A stretch of DNA of 9,254 nt. Origin: Candidatus Atribacteria bacterium. Its GTDB lineage: Bacteria; Atribacterota; Atribacteria; Atribacterales; Atribacteraceae. The notes beneath the pieces are model-generated. The model made no database searches and was not told where the DNA came from. It worked only from the letters and a program-made list of their open reading frames with translations. Made by a program: the position numbers and the translations under genes. Positions 6,006-9,254 of the stretch are shown in pieces; the first letter of the stretch is position 1; every line of letters starts with the position of its first letter. The stretch lies in NCBI GenBank assembly GCA_026390275.1, contig JAPLGF010000033.1, positions 1 through 9,254 on the forward strand, in the 5' to 3' direction.

Positions 6006-6013
6006 AATGTCAA
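5984..6013 (-). promoter_or_regulatory. Candidate leftward promoter for the HTH regulator
   Basis: A perfect TTGACA (plus-strand positions 6008-6013) is followed at 18 bp by CTAAAT (5984-5989), a poor -10. Transcription would start about 20 bp before the HTH gene's start codon and include its ribosome binding site. It overlaps the rightward promoter at 5977-6005, so the two would compete for RNA polymerase. Confidence 0.4.
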
Positions 6014-6235
6014 AAGTGACCTATGAACCTGAAAAAGATTTAATTGTCGGCGGGTTAGACAAAATAGGGGAGAGGGAAATATCGCCAGAGGATTTAATCA
6101 AAGGCTGGAATCTGGTATCTCATGCAATGGATGATAACCTTTCTCAGTTAAAAAACACCTATCCGGGTGAAGAATTTAACAAATGGACATTCCGGACGTC
6201 ATTACGCATTCACCCTGAATTCCCTTGTTTTTATA
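6007..6235 (+). pseudogene. 5' part of an unknown gene cut by the insertion sequence
   Basis: About 75 codons of genuine-looking, charged protein (starting MSKVTYEPEKDLIVGG and including W-T-F-R-T-S-L-R-I-H-P-E-F-P) run into the left end of the insertion sequence. No family is recognised. The ATG at 6007 lacks a ribosome binding site and directly abuts the -10 hexamer; GTG at 6016 is an alternative. If the element is taken as 6232-7917 with or without a 6-bp target duplication, the frame continues without a stop into the open frame that contains the ATG at 7945. If it is taken as 6236-7913 with TATA duplicated, this frame ends about 12 codons later, overlapping that ATG. It is therefore either the N-terminus of one long protein or a separate gene of about 87 codons. 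Confidence 0.6.
6226..6231. repeat. Possible left target-site duplication
   Basis: TGTTTT here and TATTTT at 7918-7923 flank the proposed element and differ at one base. The alternative is a perfect 4-bp TATA duplication (6232-6235 and 7914-7917) with shorter terminal repeats. AT-rich, self-similar flanks prevent a firm choice. Confidence 0.35.
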
Positions 6236-6236
6236 C

Positions 6237-7823
6237 CTATGAAGGTGCGTCGACCCCGAGCTGATGGTAGAGCTCAATCTGTTTTTTAGTCATCTCCCCG
6301 ATGTGATGCCGCTGTCCGGGATGTTCAAATCGTTCGATGACATCGAGCTCATCGAGCAGTTCCTGCAAGGTGTAGCTCTTGTACAGATTGTTTTCACACC
6401 TGGCCTTATCGATATAGGCTAAATAAATCAAGGCCACAAACTGGACAAAAAGCTTACCTTCCAGGTTTTCTTCAGAAGACACCGACGTGCGGCGCATATT
6501 AAGCCTTTCTTTGAGGTTACCAAAGGCTTTCTCGATTACATCATTACAACGATAGACCTGGAGCGCCTCCAGGGGATCTTTGAGATCATTCGAGATCAGC
6601 GCAAAATAGCCATAGTTCTTTTTAGCCTCATTGATGGCCTCCTGTTTTGGAGTCAGTTTGATGCCCTGGACCGGCGTCTCTTTAACCTGGTAGTACTTTT
6701 TGTAAAGCGCTTCATGGACCGGGTTGGGACTGCTCGATAACAGCTCAGCTTCGAGCCCGTCCAAGAGTTCGTTAAAGGCCGCTTGATCGTCTGCTGCTTG
6801 CTGGTGGTTGTAGAATAGATGCAGATACATCCTTTTTTCTGAGAACTCGACTTGGCCACTGCGTTTTTTGGTTTCCTGGTAAGGCCAGGTGATCAAAACA
6901 GGGTAATAATAGAGTTTGTGTTTTGAACTGTAGTGGGTGCGCGACAACGTTTGTTCACGCACTTTGTTCAGTTGTTCCTGGACCAATTTCCGGGATATTG
7001 TGACGGCAAGCAAAAATTTATAATGGCTCCGGTATAGGGCATTGATGTTTGCTTCACTGTAAAAGCCCCGGTCCATGACCAACTTGACTTTTTTCAGTTC
7101 TAAAAAGTCGATGTCAAAAAGCAGCTTTTTGATGGTCATAACATCGGGGATGTTGCCGGGCAGCTTGCGGTAGTAAACTGGCAACCGCGACTGATGCCCA
7201 TAGAGCAGAGCTAAGTTGAGCTGAGCCAAATGCTCGTGGTCTTTGTTTTTCCCGTACTTCACCTGCCTGATCAGCTTCGAGTAGGAGGAAATGGAGGTGG
7301 TATCGTAAGCTAAGTATTCTTTTTCCAGCCGGCGGCCGCTTTGCAGCCGAAAAAACTTACTTTTGGCATTTTCACTGATCGAGCCGAAGAGCTCGCTGCT
7401 GCGCTGGGAGGCAATATTGGCTCCAAAAGGATGCGCATGGGTCCGGGCCCACTTCGGAAAGCGGCTTAAAGGGTTGCGGTCTTCCAAGATCAAGTAGTAA
7501 GCAATGGACAAAATCTGGGTATAGGTATCCGGAAAGCATTTTTTTAAATCAGCCGTGACGCCCAGTGTTTCGCCAATGGCATCGAACAGATAGGTGGCTC
7601 CATAAAAAGTGCGCTTACACTCAGTGACTGGTGCTGGCCCTCTTTTTTTGGCCTGTTCCAACTCCTGTTGAAGGGTGTACTTCTTGTTGGGGATAAAAGC
7701 ACCATCTACTATTTTACCGATGTAGTTGCGTTGATGGGTGCCGTACTTTTTCTTGGCATTCCAGGTGGAGTCGTATTCATAGACATATTCAGTGCCGTTG
7801 ATCACCTGGGTTCCGCGTGGCAT
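6237..7823 (-). CDS. IS1634-type DDE transposase
   Basis: The 528-residue enzyme would cut and rejoin the ends of its own element. Catalytic residues by pattern are D174 (Y-D-T-T-S), D251 (L-V-M-D-R-G-F-Y-S) and E431 in V-I-E-K-A-F-G-N-L-K, with a Lys seven residues after the Glu. These are typical of IS4/IS1634-type RNase H-fold transposases, as is the long insertion between the second Asp and the Glu. Length is normal for the group and there is no frameshift. The ATG at 7823 is preferred to the one at 7829: the GGAGG site (7831-7835) is 7 nt from the former and only 1 nt from the latter. The stop TAG (6237-6239) falls within the left terminal repeat. A large hairpin covers the ribosome binding site. 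Confidence 0.92.
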   Translation of the reverse strand: MPRGTQVINGTEYVYEYDSTWNAKKKYGTHQRNYIGKIVDGAFIPNKKYTLQQELEQAKKRGPAPVTECKRTFYGATYLFDAIGETLGVTADLKKCFPDTYTQILSIAYYLILEDRNPLSRFPKWARTHAHPFGANIASQRSSELFGSISENAKSKFFRLQSGRRLEKEYLAYDTTSISSYSKLIRQVKYGKNKDHEHLAQLNLALLYGHQSRLPVYYRKLPGNIPDVMTIKKLLFDIDFLELKKVKLVMDRGFYSEANINALYRSHYKFLLAVTISRKLVQEQLNKVREQTLSRTHYSSKHKLYYYPVLITWPYQETKKRSGQVEFSEKRMYLHLFYNHQQAADDQAAFNELLDGLEAELLSSSPNPVHEALYKKYYQVKETPVQGIKLTPKQEAINEAKKNYGYFALISNDLKDPLEALQVYRCNDVIEKAFGNLKERLNMRRTSVSSEENLEGKLFVQFVALIYLAYIDKARCENNLYKSYTLQELLDELDVIERFEHPGQRHHIGEMTKKQIELYHQLGVDAPS

Positions 7824-7831
7824 ATGCATCC

Positions 7832-7862
7832 CTCCTATAGGTATATTTTATACCTATAGGAG
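7832..7862 (-). promoter_or_regulatory. 14-bp hairpin covering the transposase ribosome binding site
   Basis: The arms at 7832-7845 and 7849-7862 are perfectly complementary around a 3-nt loop. On the minus-strand transcript the 3' arm ends in GGAG, part of the GGAGG ribosome binding site for the ATG at 7823. The arms also contain TATACCTAT, the first nine bases of the terminal inverted repeat. A possible promoter has its -10 (TATAAA, minus strand, 7847-7852) inside the hairpin. A transcript starting near 7840 would lack the 5' arm, while read-through transcripts from outside would fold and hide the site. IS10, IS50 and IS200 use comparable protection against external transcription. Confidence 0.6.
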
Positions 7863-7944
7863 AAGAAATACCAGCGTTTTTTCCCTATTTTCTAAGGTTT
7901 TTCGGTTCATAGGTATATATTTTCGGGAATGCAGGATTCAATCC

Positions 7945-9254
7945 ATGTCTGATGAAAATAGACATAATCTTATTGATATAAGGGAAGAAAATGGCTGGAT
8001 GATGGAATATCTCCCGCAGCCTGGACAAAATCATGTAAATGTAGTTTTCCTTGTGGGTTACAATGTATATTTTTATTTTCTCTTCTCGGGCCTACTTACC
8101 AGGCCAAAAACTGAAGATTTCATTTATTCTCAAATGTTAAAAATGGGGTACTTTGAGGAAAAGCACTGGGATACATATCTTGAAACTCGGATTTTCTTTT
8201 GGCTCACTGCCTGTTTAAGATATATGATTAAAAAAGGGGTTTACCTGGATGTTGCTGAAGTCATGCTAAACGCTGGTAAGGACCGGAATGAAGCACATAA
8301 AAAAATCCCTTGGTTTTTAGAAGAAAGTAAAAAGGGGAATCTCCCCAACATTAATGATATTAAAATCCAATGTGAGCTATTGGATTCTGACATCAAAAAT
8401 TTAACCCGGTTACAAGAAGACAAAAAAAATATAACCATAGACAAAACTGAATTAAGAAAACTTCATCCCAAACCTTTCCCAATCATCTTTATTAACGAAG
8501 TACCACAGAAGGAGATAATTGCTCAAATGTGTATCTGGGGTCTTCGGACAGGACAAAAGGAGAATAAATCACTTATAACATACATTTTAAACTATCTTAA
8601 TGAAATCATTCCAAACTATCTTAATGAAATCATTCAAAAGCACCCAAAAATAAAGGTAGGGGATAAAGAACGTTATTTGTGGGATATTTATGACGCATTA
8701 ACAAAGAACTGGAAAGCACCATTAAGTAACTGGTCATTTAGGTCATATATCAATAATACGCTAACAGGTTTAATTTTAAATGATTTTAACAAGGGAAAAT
8801 TGGATGATTTAGCTGAAAACGCCTATGTTAAGGAAAATAAGGAACCATTGGATGATTCAGCTGACTGTGTTCAGGGAGATTATAGTGATTTTGGTACAGT
8901 TAGAGGGAAATCACCCGAAACACCTTCTTTCCCTCTAACCATCTGGAAAGCTGCGGAACTTTTTTATTACTTTGATAATCCAGAAATCCAATTTGATAAA
9001 AAGCTGGATTTGAATGTTTTAATTCGCTGGATATATCGACAAGTGAATAGTGGGAAAATTAAAAATGCCGGTCGGTCTTCTGAGCATATTACCCAAGAAG
9101 GAATAACTAAACCAGTTAATCAATATCTGATAGACAAAGAGGGATATGAAGCATTAATACGTCTTTGGAAAAGTAAGGGGAACGCTGCCCGAAAATTACG
9201 TTCTTGCATCATAAATAGAAAGTCCGAAGAAATGGGCTGGGCGGTACGTTACGC
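7945..9254 (+). CDS. Unknown AT-rich gene, partial at window end, with excisionase-like C-terminal segment
   Basis: An open frame of 436 codons runs from the ATG at 7945 to the window edge without a stop; my manual reading found none. No family is recognised for the first 330 residues, which are charged and mixed helical. Residues about 331-405 (L-T-I-W-K-A-A-E-L-F ... L-I-R-W-I-Y-R-Q-V-N-S-G-K-I-K ... Y-L-I-D-K-E-G-Y-E-A-L) resemble an excisionase/MerR-type HTH plus wing, with an insertion in the middle, so DNA binding is plausible. No clear ribosome binding site precedes 7945. The frame is also open upstream to the IS end, so this is probably the C-terminal part of the gene beginning near 6007. 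Low G+C separates it from the leftward replication genes. Confidence 0.7.
   Translation, partial: MSDENRHNLIDIREENGWMMEYLPQPGQNHVNVVFLVGYNVYFYFLFSGLLTRPKTEDFIYSQMLKMGYFEEKHWDTYLETRIFFWLTACLRYMIKKGVYLDVAEVMLNAGKDRNEAHKKIPWFLEESKKGNLPNINDIKIQCELLDSDIKNLTRLQEDKKNITIDKTELRKLHPKPFPIIFINEVPQKEIIAQMCIWGLRTGQKENKSLITYILNYLNEIIPNYLNEIIQKHPKIKVGDKERYLWDIYDALTKNWKAPLSNWSFRSYINNTLTGLILNDFNKGKLDDLAENAYVKENKEPLDDSADCVQGDYSDFGTVRGKSPETPSFPLTIWKAAELFYYFDNPEIQFDKKLDLNVLIRWIYRQVNSGKIKNAGRSSEHITQEGITKPVNQYLIDKEGYEALIRLWKSKGNAARKLRSCIINRKSEEMGWAVRY
8589..8636 (+). repeat. In-frame 24-bp tandem duplication
   Basis: Two adjacent 24-bp units (8589-8612 and 8613-8636) differ at one base. They encode N-Y-L-N-E-I-I-P followed by N-Y-L-N-E-I-I-Q. 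The near identity points to a recent slippage or duplication event that preserved the frame, which indirectly supports this as a translated sequence. Confidence 0.8.
8899..8939. repeat. Perfect 12-bp inverted repeat inside the unknown gene
   Basis: GTTAGAGGGAAA (8899-8910) and TTTCCCTCTAAC (8928-8939) are exact complements around a 17-nt spacer. The repeat is within the open frame, just before the excisionase-like segment, in what looks like an inter-domain linker (S-P-E-T-P-S-F-P). It is a possible protein-binding site or mRNA hairpin; no T-run follows on the plus strand. Confidence 0.6.

Larger units (their letters stand above)
6232..7917 (-). mobile_element. Complete IS1634-type insertion sequence, about 1.69 kb
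   Basis: The element carries perfect 12-bp terminal inverted repeats: TATACCTATGAA at 6232-6243 and TTCATAGGTATA at 7906-7917. A single intact transposase gene fills nearly all of it. If the terminal TATA belongs to a target duplication, the element is 6236-7913. The transposase stop codon lies inside the left inverted repeat. The insertion sits early in the rightward plus-strand gene or gene pair and so disrupts or separates it. Intact open reading frame and perfect ends suggest a recent, possibly still active, insertion. Assignment to the IS1634 group of DDE elements rests on recognising the transposase family by eye. Confidence 0.85.

Noticed and set aside
5890..6006. Upstream extension of the plus-strand frame starting at 5890
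   Set aside because: It is antisense to the well-supported HTH gene, and the hydrophobic composition changes abruptly at 6007 where the plausible protein begins.

Overview
The window most resembles a fragment of a mobile genetic element (prophage remnant, phage satellite or plasmid-like replicon) from a Gram-positive, probably clostridial (Bacillota) genome. The host guess rests on consistently strong AAGGAGG-type ribosome binding sites and mixed base composition. It is an inference; no taxonomic marker is present. No integrase, rRNA, tRNA or CRISPR array was seen.

Minus strand, right to left: a small HTH regulator (5763-5957), a 129-residue protein ending in a clamp-binding-like motif (5288-5677), a large primase-helicase (2682-5291) and a 102-residue TubC-N-like protein (2377-2685). 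The last three are joined by two ATGA stop/start overlaps and look like one replication operon. A gene-poor stretch (1988-2376) follows with an 11-bp tandem array and a possible terminator. Then come a four-cysteine protein (1766-1987), a terminase-small-subunit-like HTH protein (1299-1664) with no large subunit after it, a gene-free stretch (742-1298), and a membrane-anchored protein with seven 22-residue repeats (139-741).

Plus strand, right third: a visibly AT-rich gene or gene pair starts at about 6007, divergent from the HTH regulator, and runs off the window end at 9254. It is split by a complete IS1634-type insertion sequence (about 6232-7917) whose transposase is on the minus strand. 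Removing the element can join the two halves into one reading frame, depending on where its ends are placed.

The most unusual signal is inside the primase-helicase gene. The 9-mer GTAGCTAAT occurs six times in 221 bp, in both orientations and read in two codon frames, with an exact DnaA box a few bases away. This looks like an iteron-type replication origin embedded in a linker-coding segment. Together with the primase, the helicase and the possible clamp-binding protein, it suggests a self-contained replication module. The lone TerS-like gene suggests a satellite or decayed phage. Other points are a hairpin that would sequester the transposase ribosome binding site, an 11-bp stem between the first two early genes, and overlapping divergent promoters at 5977-6013.
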